Shown: positions 45,212-56,262, counted from the first letter of the stretch. The stretch: 64,000 bases of DNA from Guadua angustifolia (GCA_036346375.1 CM070512.1:40284466-40348465); one strand, 5' to 3'. Notes: generated by a model not told the origin, from the letters alone. A program made the numbers and translations.

Positions 45212-45221
45212 CCTTATATAG
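45212..45221 (-). promoter_or_regulatory. TATA box upstream of the GRF ORF
   Basis: CTATATAAGG on the minus strand, about 62 bp before the ATG at 45150. Confidence 0.5.
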
Positions 45222-45254
45222 GGTTGGGCGCTGCCTCTATCGTCCACCAACAAT

Positions 45255-45470
45255 CGATTTATTATGTAATGTGTGTGCTATCACATCAGTCTGAAAAAAG
45301 ATCAGTCTGACAAAGCTGATATCAGTGTGCTGTCACATCGCACTGACAAAGGTGATAGCATCGTGCTATCACATCAGTCTGATAAAGCTGGTAGCAACAT
45401 ACTGTCACATCGCACTGAGAAAGTTGTTGTCTGCGCCATCCAATTGACATGACAAAGCTGATGGTACTGT
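45255..45470. repeat. Tandem repeat of GTGCT(A/G)TCACATC units
   Basis: GTGCTATCACATCAGTCTGA and GTGCTGTCACATCGCACTGA alternate over about 200 bp, each followed by (C/T)AAAG(C/G)TG(A/G)TA. It may be the other subterminal array of the element that carries the GRF ORF. Confidence 0.7.
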
Positions 45471-45484
45471 TTTTGTAAGTAGCT

Positions 45485-45781
45485 CTAAAAATGAGTAGCA
45501 AAAGCAAGAAGAAACCGAATAGCTTCAAGACGTGCCACTGGGGCATATGTCTCTCCATAGTCCAGTCCTTCCACTTGAGTAAAGCCTTGAGCTACAAGTC
45601 TAGCTTTATTCCTTGTTACCACTCTATTTTCATTTTGCTTGTTTCGGAAGACCCATTTAGTTCCTATCACATTGTGATCCTTTGGTCGTTCCGTCAAGTT
45701 CCATACTTCGTTCCTTTCGAAGTTGTTTAGTTCTTCTTCCATGGCCATAATCCAGTCAGCATCTTTTAAAACTTCTTCCAC
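45485..45781 (-). pseudogene. Copia reverse transcriptase, N-terminal fragment
   Basis: The frame holds WIMAMEEELNNFERNEVWNL, GTKWVFRNKQNEN and ARLVAQGFTQVEGLDYGETY followed by APVARLEAIRFLLAFA, the first blocks of the RVT_2 domain. The expected MDVKSAFLNG and YVDD blocks are missing. Confidence 0.9.
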
Positions 45782-45847
45782 TATTTTAGGTTCAATACAG
45801 GAGACAAAAGAGTAATGTTCACAAAAGGAAACTTGTCTAGAACGAGT

Positions 45848-47410
45848 TTAGACACCCTTACTGATTTCACCGATGATTTGATCTATGGGGTGATCTTTAG
45901 CAATTATGTGATGACTTTTGATGTGGACTGGTCTGTCTTGGCCTTTTTCTTCCTCTTCTTCTTGACTTCCATCATGTGGTACCAATGATGATGTAGGAGG
46001 TTCATCTTTATCTTCCTTGGGCTTTATATCACCAATTTCTATTTTTCTCATTGCTTGCACCAAGGCATCATTACCTACATCATCTAAGTTCTCATGCTCA
46101 CCTTGTGAGCCATTAGATTTATCAAATTTGACATCATAAGTTTCTTCTACCAAGCCAGTTGTATTATTAAATACTCTATATGCTTTGGACTTAGAAGAGT
46201 AACTTAGCATGATGCATGTATCACATCTAGTTTGAAATTTACCCAAATGAGTTCTCTTTTTATAGATATATACTTTGTAACCAAATACACGAAAGTATGA
46301 TATGTTAGGTTTTCTGCCTACCAACAATTCATAAGGAGTTTTCTTAAGTAATCTATCAAGATACAGTCGATTAACAGCATGGCAAGCAGTATTAATGGCT
46401 TCAGCCCAGAATGCATCAGAGGTATCATATTCATCTAGCATAGACCTAGCCATTTCAATTAAAGTTCTATTCTTTCTTTCAACCACACCATTTTGCTGAG
46501 GAGTATAAGTGGCTGAAAGTTTATGCTTAATACCTAATTCATCACAGTGTTCAATTATATTTGTGTTAACAAACTCAGAACCATTGTCACTTCTTATTTT
46601 CTTGATAGGACAATTAAATTCATTTTGGGCCCTTTTTGCAAAAGTTTTGAAGATTTTTCCAACTTCACTTTTATTAGGCAAGAAGAATACCCAAGTGAAT
46701 CTAGAGAAATCATCAACAATTACCAAACAATATGAGTTACCACCAATGCTAGCATATGAAGTGGGGCCAAACACATCCATATGCAGAAGCTCAAGTGGTC
46801 TAGTGGTGGACATGATACTTTTGGTTGGATGAGAATTGGCTACTTGCTTGCCTGCTTGACAAGCACTACATAGTTTATTCTTTTCAAATTTAACATCTTT
46901 CAAACCTACTACTAGCTTATTTTTGAAAAGCTTTTTGAGATTAGATATACCTACATGCCCAAAACGTCTGTGCCAAAGCCATCCAAGAGAAACTTTGGCT
47001 AACAGGCAGGTCGAAATACATGAGGAGTTAGATTTGAAATCTACTAAGTAAAGATTTTGAAATCTGAAACCTTTGAAGATAAGCTTTTCTTTTTTATCAA
47101 ACACAGTTACCCCATCAGATGAGAAGTTACAATAGAATCCAAGATCACACAATTGAGCAACGGATAGTAAATTGAAATTAAAAAAATCAACAAGAAGAAC
47201 ATTGTCAATAGAGTTATCATTTGATATAGCAATCTTACCAAGACATTTTACCTTTCTCTTGCTATTATTACCAAAAGTGATCTTGTGGCTTGGATCACTT
47301 TCTCCTTCAATTGAGATGAATATTCTTGAGGTTCCGGTCATGTGTTGGGTGCATCCACTGTCAATTACCCAATGCCGGTCTCCACTCTTGTAGTTTACCT
47401 GCAGGTTCAT
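45848..47410 (-). CDS. Copia protease-integrase
   Basis: A 520-codon frame. It starts near the protease motif WVIDSGCTQHMTG, followed by the GAG_pre-integrase zinc-binding region (LWHRRFGHVGISNL, CSACQAGK), and the integrase core with aspartates in LLHMDVFGP and RSDNGSEF and the glutamate in NGVVERKNRTLIEMARSML. The C-terminal part (GYKVYIYKKR to the acidic end) matches the linker before the reverse transcriptase. A stop separates it from 45485-45781. Protease and integrase motifs are intact. Confidence 0.9.
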   Translation of the reverse strand: MNLQVNYKSGDRHWVIDSGCTQHMTGTSRIFISIEGESDPSHKITFGNNSKRKVKCLGKIAISNDNSIDNVLLVDFFNFNLLSVAQLCDLGFYCNFSSDGVTVFDKKEKLIFKGFRFQNLYLVDFKSNSSCISTCLLAKVSLGWLWHRRFGHVGISNLKKLFKNKLVVGLKDVKFEKNKLCSACQAGKQVANSHPTKSIMSTTRPLELLHMDVFGPTSYASIGGNSYCLVIVDDFSRFTWVFFLPNKSEVGKIFKTFAKRAQNEFNCPIKKIRSDNGSEFVNTNIIEHCDELGIKHKLSATYTPQQNGVVERKNRTLIEMARSMLDEYDTSDAFWAEAINTACHAVNRLYLDRLLKKTPYELLVGRKPNISYFRVFGYKVYIYKKRTHLGKFQTRCDTCIMLSYSSKSKAYRVFNNTTGLVEETYDVKFDKSNGSQGEHENLDDVGNDALVQAMRKIEIGDIKPKEDKDEPPTSSLVPHDGSQEEEEEKGQDRPVHIKSHHIIAKDHPIDQIIGEISKGV

Positions 47411-47427
47411 TTCTTGACTTTAGGTAC

Positions 47428-49339
47428 CTAAATGCTTTTGGGTCCTTTGATGTTAGTTTCAATAACTTTAGGTCTGAAAGGATTTAGCAGCATAGCCTTT
47501 GGTACCCAAACAGCTTTAAGTTTCTTATCAAGGTTTAAGGGACCTACAAATTTTACATTCATCTTCCCCCTAAAGTCCTTAAACAGCATATAATGGGCAT
47601 CTACCATACAACTCCTATTTACTTTATCACGAGAGATATTTGCAAGATAACAATTTTTAGATTCATGATTTGATTTATGACAATAATAGCATTGAGTGCC
47701 TTTCTTGACAAAAATCTGTTTGGATCTAATCAATCCATCTTGCTTAGGCAAACTGTTGGGCTTGTATCCTAAACCCTTTTTGCCTAAGTTGGATTTCTGT
47801 TCATCAAGAATTTTGTCAAGAGTAGCACTACCCAGAAAGCATTTTTCTAGACCTTTGTCAAATCTGGCTACCTTGGCTTTTAGTTCTTCATTTTCAGTTT
47901 TAAGTTCCTTAACACAGGAAGCATATTTGCAATTTTCATCACATGCACTGGAAGAACTAGAGATCATAATTCCATCTTTAAGCAAGTCACATGAAATTGA
48001 TGCGTCACATAAAGAGGCATGTTTAGGCTTGTTGGCTATCATTTCATTTTCAATTTCTAGCTCATAATATTTATTCTGCAAGTTTTCATGATTCTTGACG
48101 AGCAAAGTATGACTTGAGACTAGATCATTATAAATTTGCACGGACTTTTCATGTTCAAGAGTAAGCTTATCATGCTTGTCTTTTAGCAACTCTAGGTCAT
48201 TAGTTATGCCAGCAATAGTCTTTTTAAGAGCTCTTTGTTGAAGTTGTTTTAGCATGCAAAGCATTATATAACACTTCAACTATTTCTACTAGCTCATCAT
48301 AAGAAGGTGAGTCACTGACCTTTTGCTCATCTGTTCTGGCCATTAGACATAGAGGAAATGAGGGTGGTGGTGGAGTTGACTCATCTAAGGCAAGTCCAGC
48401 TAGCCCCTTTGATCTTGAGTCTTCATCATTAGAGGAGGATTCTTCACTTGAACTGTCCTCATCAGTAATCCATTCTCCTATATGAGCTTCTCCTTTTCCT
48501 TTCTTTGAGAATTTCTTGGAGTAGCTTTTCTTGAAGTGCTTCTTTTTAGACTTGTCATGATTCTTCTCCTCATCTTCATCATCTTTACCTTTGTACTTGT
48601 TCTTCTTCTTACTTTTGTTAGGGCACCGAGCAGCTATGTGACCCTTTTCATTGCACTCAAAACATATAACATTAGCAAAAGGATTTTTCTTTGAGTAGTA
48701 GGAATTTGACCTTCCTTTGTCTTTGAAATTAACTCTTCTCATGATTTTGTTGGCTCTTCTCATGAGTAGAGCTAACTTCTTCACATCTTATCCTCAGCAT
48801 CACTTGACTCATCATCGCCTTCATCTGATGAATCTTGCACTATCTCCTTGGCTTTGAGAGCGATGGATTTCTTCTTTGGGGCATCCTCTTCAGCCAATGT
48901 AAGCTCATGTGCCGAGATTTTTCCAAGTAGTTCAGTTGGAGTGAGCCTCTTGAGATCACCACTGTTGGATAAATAGGTGATTAGACTGTGATAAGCTCGA
49001 GGAAGCACTCTAATTATTTTCCTACAAACCTCAACATCAGAAATTTTAGTCCCTAGACCTTTAAGCTCATTAACAATAGGATTAAGCCTAGAGAACATGT
49101 CATTAGCATTTTCTTGAGGAAGCATTTTGAATTGATCAAATTTCTCTCGGACAACATAATATTTTTCTTCTTTTACATCAGTAGTTCCTTTATGAATTTC
49201 TTGCAAAGTTGTCTAAATGTCATAAGCAGAAGTGAGATTACTTACTCTATCAAAAACTTCTAAACTAAGACAAGAAAATATGGCATTTCGAGCTTGAGCA
49301 TCATACTGCATATTTTGAATCTCACTAGGAGTGGGTTCA
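47428..49339 (-). pseudogene. Copia gag, C-terminal three quarters
   Basis: Three overlapping frames cover this gag: 48781-49206 (UBN2-type capsid, EKFDQFKMLPQENANDMFSR), 48224-48784 with the zinc knuckle CFECNEKGHIAARC, and 47428-48279, a coiled-coil region ending in a CYYCHKSNHESKNC knuckle. Left of the Tat insertion the frame continues RNAIFSCLSLEVFDRV and is broken by TAG near 49211-49213, where TTLQEIH follows. The frames shift near 48783 and 48250. The N-terminus lies at 56029-56213, on the other side of the insertion. Confidence 0.85.
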
Positions 49340-49450
49340 TGCTGGTGTTTTGAGCACCAGCTAGTGAATTTTTAGTCAAGGGGTTGCACATTCCCTCTCC
49401 TTGAATGACCTGACTCAGGGAGCCCAAGATGTATAATGGTTCGGACCGAA
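49340..49450 (-). repeat. 3' LTR remnant of the Tat element
   Basis: Matches 55089-55195 (TAGTGAATTTTTAGTCAAGG and GGGAGCCCAAGATGTATA). Only the end of U5 is kept; the remaining about 830 bp of LTR are deleted. Confidence 0.85.
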
Positions 49451-50110
49451 CACCATGAAGAATGGTGTAAACCCGATCGACCGAGTTGGTGTGGTCCGCA
49501 GGCTCCAGAGAACGGAGGGTAGTTCGCCACCCATCGTCCCAATAATTTCTTTAGTCGATCAAGATTCGTGGCTTGAGCCCTTGGAGGATCATGTCGCTTG
49601 TCCGCTTCGACTTGGCGTTGGTCCATGGATGGGCTACGGCTACTTGATGACGCGAATGTTGAAGTCGTCGCAGAACTAGAGGAATTCCTTCCCCGTGAAC
49701 TGCGTCCCGTTATCGGTGATGATGGAGTTTGGGACTCCGAACTAATAAACGATGTCACGGAAGAAGTTGGCCGCTTGCACCGAGGTGATTGTGGTGATTG
49801 GCTTGGCCTCTAACCATTTGGTGAACTTGTCCACCGCGACAAGCAGGTGGGTAAAGCCCCCGGGTGCCTTTTTGAAGGGCCCGACAAGATCGAGTCCCCA
49901 GACCGCGAATGGCCACGTGATGGGGATCGTCTGCAAGGCTTGCGCCGGAAGATGCGTCTGCCGGGCAAAGAATTGGCACCCTTCGCAGGTGCGAACGATT
50001 TGCTCGGCGTCAGCCACGGCGGTCGGCCAATAGAAGCCTTGTCGGAAGGCTTTTCCACGAGGGACCGTGGTGCGGCGTGGTGGCCGCAGACGCCGCCATG
50101 GATATCGAGC
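49451..50110 (-). pseudogene. Tat integrase, truncated
   Basis: On the minus strand: IVRTCEGCQFFARQTHLP with the zinc-binding cysteines, then AVWGLDLVGPFKKA (first aspartate), DKFTKWLEAKPI, a TAG at about 49739-49741, then FGVPNSIITDNGTQF (second aspartate) and LPSVLWSLRTTPTRS with FTPFFMVFG. The C-terminal half is replaced by the LTR remnant. A frameshift separates this from the upstream frame near 50065. Confidence 0.85.
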
Positions 50111-50840
50111 AGCAGTTGCCTCCCCTGGTCGGCCAGAATGCATTTCTGGAGGACACCAGTGGGGCTCCTCTTGTAGAGGTCTTCTCCGACCAGGACGAAG
50201 GATTTCGCCCATCGAGTGAGTCGTCGGGCCTCGGTTGGGTCAGCGGGGAGCGATCCGTCAGTCAACCGGTCGATGAAGGGCTTCCTCCAGTCGGAGTCAG
50301 CGATCAGCACATCGCGGTCTAACCCGGACAATTCCACGTCCGACCGCTCGGCTGTCGGAGTGGTCGCATCCGGCGGGTCGGTCGCCTGCTCGGTTGTCGA
50401 GTCCAGCCGGATGGAAGGTTTGTGAAAGTCGCAGAAGAAGATCCCAGGTGGCACCGGTCCATTGCTAGAGGTGAGATTGGCTAGGTAATCGGCCTTACCG
50501 TTGTAGCGTCTGTAGCTATGGTGAAACTCGAAACCCTTGAACCTTTCCTTGAGCTTGCGCACTTCCCGACAGTATGATGCCATGTGGACATCACGAGGCT
50601 CCGTGGCCTTCATGACTTGGTCGACGATAAGCTTGGAGTCGTGGTGTACGTAGAGTCGGCGCGCGCCGAGGTCGGCAGTGATCTGGAGACCGTTGACGAG
50701 GGCTTCGTACTCAGCGACGTTGTTGGTTGTGTCGAAGAGTAGTCGGATGGCGTACTGAAGCTTGTTCCCGAGCGGGGAAACAATGACGACTCCAGCACCC
50801 GCTCCGTTCTTGGTATAGGACCCATCGAAGTATATCGTCT
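50110..50840 (-). pseudogene. Tat second (archaeal-type) RNase H and linker
   Basis: After a TAG in DPEY-stop-TIYFDG (about 50840), the frame reads TIYFDGSYTKNGAGAGVVIV, NNVAEYEALVNGLQI and LYVHHDSKLIVDQV, the catalytic blocks of the extra RNase H found in Tat elements. The linker to integrase follows (MKATEPRDVHMASYCREVRK and on). The stop is a single change from TGG. Confidence 0.8.
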
Positions 50841-52160
50841 AGTACTCGGGGTCTTCGAGCGCCGGTGGCGCCTGGGCTTCGGTCCACTCAGCAACGAAAT
50901 CGGCCAAGACCTGCGACTTGATCACCGTTCGGGGGACGTACGATATGTCGTGGCCATTGAGCTCGAGTGCCCACTTGGCTATTCTTCCTGAGGCGTCGCG
51001 GTTGTGGATGATTTCGCCGAGCGGCGAGGAGGTCACCACAGAGATGGGGTGCTGGTCGAAGTAATGGACCAACTTCCTCTTCATGATGAGCACCGCATAG
51101 AGCAATTTCTGCACCTGCGGGTACCGAGCCTTAGACTCGGAGAGTACTTCACTGATGAAGTAGACTGGCCGTTGTACCTTAAGCACATGGCCTTCTTCTG
51201 CTCACTCCACGACAAGTGCCGCGCTGACAACCTGGGTCGTAGCGGCGATGTAGAGGAGCAGCGGCTCCCCTGGTGCCGGGTGATCAAGATTGGGGTGAGG
51301 TCGAGAACGCTTTCGACCGTCGAGAGCTTCTCGAGCCTCCTGGCCCAAATTGAACTGATCGGATTTCTTGAGCAACTTGTAGAGCGGCATTCCGCACTCG
51401 CCGAGGCGAGACACAAAACGGCTCAGGGCTGCAAGGCATCCTGTCAGCCTTTGGACTCCTTTCAGGTTGCCGACTGGGCCCATCCTCATGATCGCGGAGA
51501 TCTTCTCCCGATTGGCTTTGATGCCACACTCGAAAACGATGAAGCCGAGTAGCTTTCCCTTAGGGACCCCGAAAACGCACTTCTCAGGGTTGAGCTTTGT
51601 ACGAAACCGTCGGAGGTTCGTAAAAGTTTCCTCTAGGTCGGTGACGAGGTCATCGGCCTTCTTAGTCTTGACGACGATATCATCGACGTACGCCTCGACG
51701 TTACGGCCTATTTGGTCGTTAAAGCATATTTGCATACATCGCTGGTACGTAGCGCCCGTATTTTTTAGACCGAATGGCATCATCACGTAACAAAACGAGC
51801 CGAACGGAGTGATGAAAGAAGTCGCAAGCTGGTCGGACTCTTTCATTGCTATCTGGTGGTAGCCCGAGTAGGCATCCAGAAAGGACAGGGATTCGCACCC
51901 TGCGGTGGAGTCGATGACTTGGTCGATGCGAGGCAACGGGAACGGGTCCTTAGGACATGCCTTGTTCAGGCTCGTGTAGTCAACACACATTCTCCATTGC
52001 CCGGTTTTCTTTTTTACAAGGACAGGGTTGGCCAGCCACTTGGGGTGGCGTACCTCTTTTACAAACCCTGCGGCCAAAAGTTTGGCGATCTCCTCCCCTA
52101 TGACCTTGTGCCTCTCCTCGTCGAAGCGGTGCAGGCGTTGGGCGACGGGCCTTGAGCCTG
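50841..52160 (-). pseudogene. Tat reverse transcriptase and first RNase H
   Basis: The frame carries GFVKEVRHPKWLANPVLV, WRMCVDYTSLNKACPKDPFP, LSFLDAYSGYHQIAM, YVMMPFGLKNTGATYQR and the catalytic AYVDDIVVKT. RNase H follows, with a TGA at 51202-51204 and then RPVYFISEVLSESKARYPQV. Other than the TGA the frame is continuous, so the enzyme blocks are well preserved. Confidence 0.9.
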
Positions 52161-53244
52161 GTCAGATGTTCAAGGAGTGCTCGATGACTTCCCTTGGGAT
52201 TCCTGGCATGTCGGAGGGCTTCCATGCGAAGAAGTCTCGATTGGCGCGGAGGAAGTCGACGAGCGCGCTTTCCTATTTGGCGGGGAGCATGGCTCCGACC
52301 AGCACGGTCTTGGTTGGATCTTCGGGATCGACCGCGACCTCCTTCATGTCCTCGGCGGACTTGAAGGAACTTGGCCCTGACTTGCTGGAGTCGGGGGCGG
52401 ACTCGGAGATTTCCCTCTGGAGGTTAACGAGCTCGGCGGATGCGATGACCGTCGACGCCAACTCGCAACTGCTTCGCTCACAGTTGTAGGCGAGCTAAAA
52501 AGATGAGGCCACGGTGATTACTCCCTGCGGTACCAGCATCTTCAGCTTGAGGTAGGTGTAGTTGGGGACCGCCATGAACTTGGCGTAACACGGCCTCCCT
52601 AGGATGGCATGGTAGGAGCCGGGAAAGTCCACAACCTCGAAGGTGAGGGTTTCGGTGCGGAAGTTGTCCGGGTCCCCGAAGGTGACGGGTAGGTTGACCT
52701 GCCCGAGCGGATGGGCCTGTTGGCCCGGGACGACACCGTGGAAGGGCGCCTTGCTCGGTTGGAGACTCGAGAGAGGGACCCCCATGGCGTCGAGCGTCTC
52801 AACATACAGGATGTTGAGGCCGCTGCCGCCGTCCATGAGCACTTTAGTCAGGCACTTTGGCCCCATGATGGGATCGACGACCAGCGGATATCTCCCCGGC
52901 CGCGGAATGTGGTCGGGGTGATCGGTCCGATCGAAAGTGATCGGGGATTCCGACCACCGAAGGTACTTGGGCACGGCGGGAGCCACCATGTGGACCTCGC
53001 GGAAGGCGAGCTTGAGCCGTCCCTTGTCGGCATAGCACACCGGTCTGCCGAAGATCATGAGGCAGCTGTCGGGTTCTGGGAACTTGGCGTCTGCCTTCTT
53101 TTCCTCGGCATCTAGTGCCAAGTCCCTCTTCTTCCCCTTGCCCTGTGATGACGTGGGGTTCCCGGAGATGAAGCGCTTCAGGACTTCGCAGTCCCGGTAT
53201 TTGTGTTTGATGGGGTACCCATGGTTTGGACATGGGCTGTCCAT
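52161..53244 (-). pseudogene. Tat gag end and protease
   Basis: Starts with the knuckle-like CPNHGYPIKHKYRDC, then a hinge, and the aspartic protease with TKVLMDGGSGLNILY and FPGSYHAILGRPCYAKFM. The frame stops with TAG (52495-52497) and TAG (about 52271), then TGA (about 52157) before reverse transcriptase. All pieces are in the same phase as reverse transcriptase, so gag-pol was one frame here. Confidence 0.8.
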
Positions 53245-54736
53245 CAGCTTCTCGAATGGTTGAGGCGCTACCGCGCTGGCTCGCCGCTTGGCGTATGGGG
53301 TGGCCTCTGCGACTGCTGCTTTTCATGCTTTGTTTCTCTCGCCGCTTTCGTTTGTCGGAGCGGTCGGAGGGGGCACCGGCTTCAGCGCCGGGCTCTCGCT
53401 TGGCCTTCCTTTTCTCAAAGATGGCCCCCACAGCCTCTTCGCTAGAGACGTGGTTGGTTGCAATGTCCAAGAGCTCTTTGGTGGTTCTGGGATTGACGCA
53501 GTCCAGCTTGTGCACCAAGGCTTTGCAAGTGGTGCCGTAGATGAACGCCCCGACGACGTCGGTGTCACGGATGTCAGGGTGCTCGTTGTACTGTTGGGAG
53601 AAATGCCGGATGTAGTCCCGGAGAGTCTCCCCATTTGCTGCAGCTCTTCGTGTCCCAGAATTCTGGCGCTTGTATGTGCCCTAGAAGTTGTCGACGAAGA
53701 GGTTCTTCAAGTCGGCCCAGTCCTTGATGGTCTTCGCGGGCAAGTACTCGAGCCAGGCTCAAGCTGAATCCGCGAGGTAGATGGGGAGGTACTGGATGAT
53801 GAAGAGGTCATCAGTAGCTCCACCCGCCCAAGATGCGAGTAGTCTTCTAACCGACCGGGGTTTGTTGCCCTCGTACTTGGTTATATTGATCGGCGCCCGG
53901 AACCTGGCAGGGAAGTCCGCGTCGCGGATCTCCCGACAGAACGCCCGTGGCCCTGGGCCATCGGGGCTCGGGCTGCGGTTGTTGCGCCGACCGCTGTCTA
54001 CGACCCGTGATTGGGATGCTTCGTCTATTGCTCTTTTCTACGCCTTGAGAGTGGCGTGGACGTCGTGGTTGTTGCCCAGGCACTGGCGCACCGGAGTGCG
54101 TGAGGCCTGGGGTCGCTCAGGCTGCGGTGCCATCTGCGTCGGACTCCGTCAATCTCGAGCGGCAGCGCGGCTCGGACGGCCCGAGGAGGCGCCCGAGTGG
54201 TGGGAGCGAGTTCGCATGTCCAGACGGAAGATGTTCCACTCATCCGGAGGTTACGGTATAGCCACGCCTCCGGGTCCTCCGGCCGGATGCCTGAGCAAGA
54301 TTGCGATTCGGGCGACGCTCGCTTGCATGGGGAAGAACGAAGATCGTCGGAGCCCTCGGCCACCGATGATATACGGACGTGGCGAGCGCGACGGCACCAG
54401 ATGCAAGTGGGGGCTGGGCCGACGCCGCCTGCCAGTCGGCTCGAGTTTGTCAAGCTCGGCCCTCGAGCCTCCACTCATCGCAAGGCTTGTTGGAGCTCGG
54501 CCGGCGAGCTTGAGGCACTCGCTGCGTTCAGGCCGATATTCCGTTCTCGCGCCGGCGCTGGGGAGAGCTCTCGACTTCGCGGGGGGTTGCGGTCTGCAGT
54601 CGGCCACGCCCGCCATGTTGCATTCGCGGGAGTGCGGTCCGTCCGCAATGCGCTCCGTGTCGGAGCTGGAGTCGTGGCTAGAGGAGTCCTCTAGTAAGTC
54701 GTGGATGGAGGCCGGCACATAGCCGGTCATCGCCAC
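53245..54736 (-). pseudogene. Tat gag
   Basis: The N-terminus near 54736 reads MAMTGYVPASIHDLLEDSSS and continues with the TERIADGPHSRECNMAGVAD block typical of rice Tat gag. The capsid-like part, in shifted frames, includes AWLEYLPAKTIKDWADLKNL, a TAG in place of Q (NF-stop-GTYKRQ, about 53682), ETLRDYIRHFSQQYNEHPDI and LVHKLDCVNPRTTKELLDIA. A TGA before AWLEYL (about 53761) is a second stop. Confidence 0.8.
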
Positions 54737-55063
54737 GAGCTGTGAACTCTTGGGCGACGCCGCCGATCGCTGAGCTTGGCGCCGCCGCCGAGATGGTGCG
54801 GCGGCTGATGGGCTCCGGCGTCGGTCATGTCCTGGGCCTCGAGCCGGAGGTTGCCAAGGATATTGGCGATGGAGTCTAGGCTCCTATCGGATGCCTGGTC
54901 CCAATAGGTGGCGGGGAGAAGCACGAGCTCTCCCGCCGAAGTGGCGACGAAATCGAGGGTGCCGAAGCGGATCTAGCTCCTCGACGCAGATACGCCGTCG
55001 CGGGTGAAGGAAGCCATCAAGGAAGTGAATGGGAATCCGGAGATGACGATGGTGACGCGCAAA

Positions 55064-55084
55064 GCCCCTACCTAGCGTGCCAAC
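55064..55084 (-). other. Tat primer binding site
   Basis: On the minus strand GTTGGCACGCTAGGTAGGGG directly follows the LTR end CCGACA, close to the Tat consensus GTTGGCGCGCCAGGTAGGGG. Confidence 0.85.
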
Positions 55085-56023
55085 TGTCGGTGTTTCGAGC
55101 ACCGGCTAGTGAATTTTTAGTCAAGGGGTCGCGCGTTCCCTGTCCTTGAATGGCCTGACTCAGGGAGCCCAAGATGTATACTGGTTCGGGCCGAATGTCC
55201 CTACTCCAGTTCGTGTGGTGGATCTCAGATTGCTTTGGGTGCGCTTGATCGCGGCGTTACAAGCGAGGACTAAGGACTGGCCTTGAGCGCCTCGTACGAG
55301 TGGGAGAGCTCGAAAGCTTGAGGAGGCTAAGGGCTCGAAGATGTAGGAGTGTTCGAGCCATGCGTGTGTGTGAAAACTGTTTGCTCGTAAAGCTCGCCCC
55401 TTCGCCGAGGGTCCTGCCTCCCTTTATATAGACGGAGGGGGCAGGTTACATGGGAATTTGGAAAAGAAAGGATGGGGTGTCCTACGCCTGGGAGTCCTGG
55501 TCTTTGATCTTGGCGACTGACCGGTGTCTGCTCACCCCATGCTGGGTCGGCGGATATATCGAGTGGCGTAGTTTTCTGTTTCGTCGGGAAGTGGCGCACC
55601 TACCCTCTGCACGTTTGCCAGGTGCTGACGCCGTAGCGCTTGGCTCTGGTGTTGCCTCGGGAGAGAACGTATCTTTCCACTGTGCATGACTAGACGATGA
55701 GACTATTGCTTGACTTCGGCAGCCTCCTCGCCACCTCGGGAAGGAACCACCTGCCCTCGCACGGTCATTCTGAGCCGTCGTGTCTGTGGGGCAGGTGGCC
55801 AACGACCGGTGATGGTCTGGCACCCGACCCTTGGCGGAGATCGCCTTAGCTCGGTCGGAGCTTGTGGGGCGCCCGACCTATGGCGGGGGTCGGACTGCCC
55901 CTCGGTTTGGTCGGGGACGAGTGTCCTTCGTGGCCCAGCGAGGCCTTTGGCCAGAGCTGGGCCCGGGGCAGCCCAATTGTGTTCCCAGGCCACTGGGGGT
56001 ACCCATGGTATGAGTACTCGTCA
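55085..56023 (-). repeat. 5' LTR of the Tat element
   Basis: 939 bp, minus strand, starting TGACGAGTACTCATACC and ending CACCGACA. The TATA box CTATATAAAG is at 55422-55431, so R starts near 55400. Confidence 0.85.
55422..55431 (-). promoter_or_regulatory. TATA box of the Tat LTR
   Basis: CTATATAAAG on the minus strand, about 590 bp into the LTR. Confidence 0.7.
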
Positions 56024-56028
56024 GTTCA

Positions 56029-56213
56029 CCATACACAGTTTGCCCTTCGGGCATGATACGTGAAGGCAGAGGCTTCTCTGTAACCCTTCAAACATCATAC
56101 CCTACAGTTTCTAAATAGCATCTCATTCTAATTTTCCGATAAGCATAATTAGTACCATCAAAAACTGGTACTCTACCAATACTAACAGTTATGGATCCAT
56201 TTCTCTCGGCCAT
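56029..56213 (-). pseudogene. Copia gag N-terminus
   Basis: From the ATG at 56213 the minus strand encodes MAERNGSITVSIGRVPVFDG and TNYAYRKIRMRCYLETVG, the usual start of SIRE-type gag, followed by a stop in YDV-stop. The rest of gag lies beyond the Tat insertion at 49339. Confidence 0.85.
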
Positions 56214-56248
56214 TTACCAAAGCTAGTTAAGCTAATTAAGGTAAACCT

Positions 56249-56260
56249 GCTCTGATACCA
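56249..56260 (-). other. Copia primer binding site
   Basis: TGGTATCAGAGC on the minus strand, two bases after the LTR end CCTTCA. Confidence 0.9.
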
Positions 56261-56262
56261 CT

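Larger units (their letters stand above)
49340..56023 (-). mobile_element. Tat-lineage Ty3/gypsy element with perfect GTTCA target duplication
   Basis: 6684 bp on the minus strand, flanked by GTTCA at 49335-49339 and 56024-56028. The 5' LTR (55085-56023) ends CCGACA, followed by a Tat primer binding site; gag, protease, reverse transcriptase, RNase H, a second archaeal-type RNase H and integrase follow. The dual RNase H is the hallmark of the Tat lineage. The 3' end is damaged: only the last about 110 bp of the 3' LTR remain, joined directly to the middle of integrase. Pol has several premature stops. Confidence 0.9.

Noticed and set aside
45002..45310. 102-codon plus-strand frame rich in F, L and S
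   Set aside because: Antisense of the lysine-rich start of the GRF ORF; the apparent membrane character is a composition artefact.
53781..54722. 313-codon plus-strand frame
   Set aside because: It is the antisense of Tat gag, which has clear gag motifs on the minus strand.
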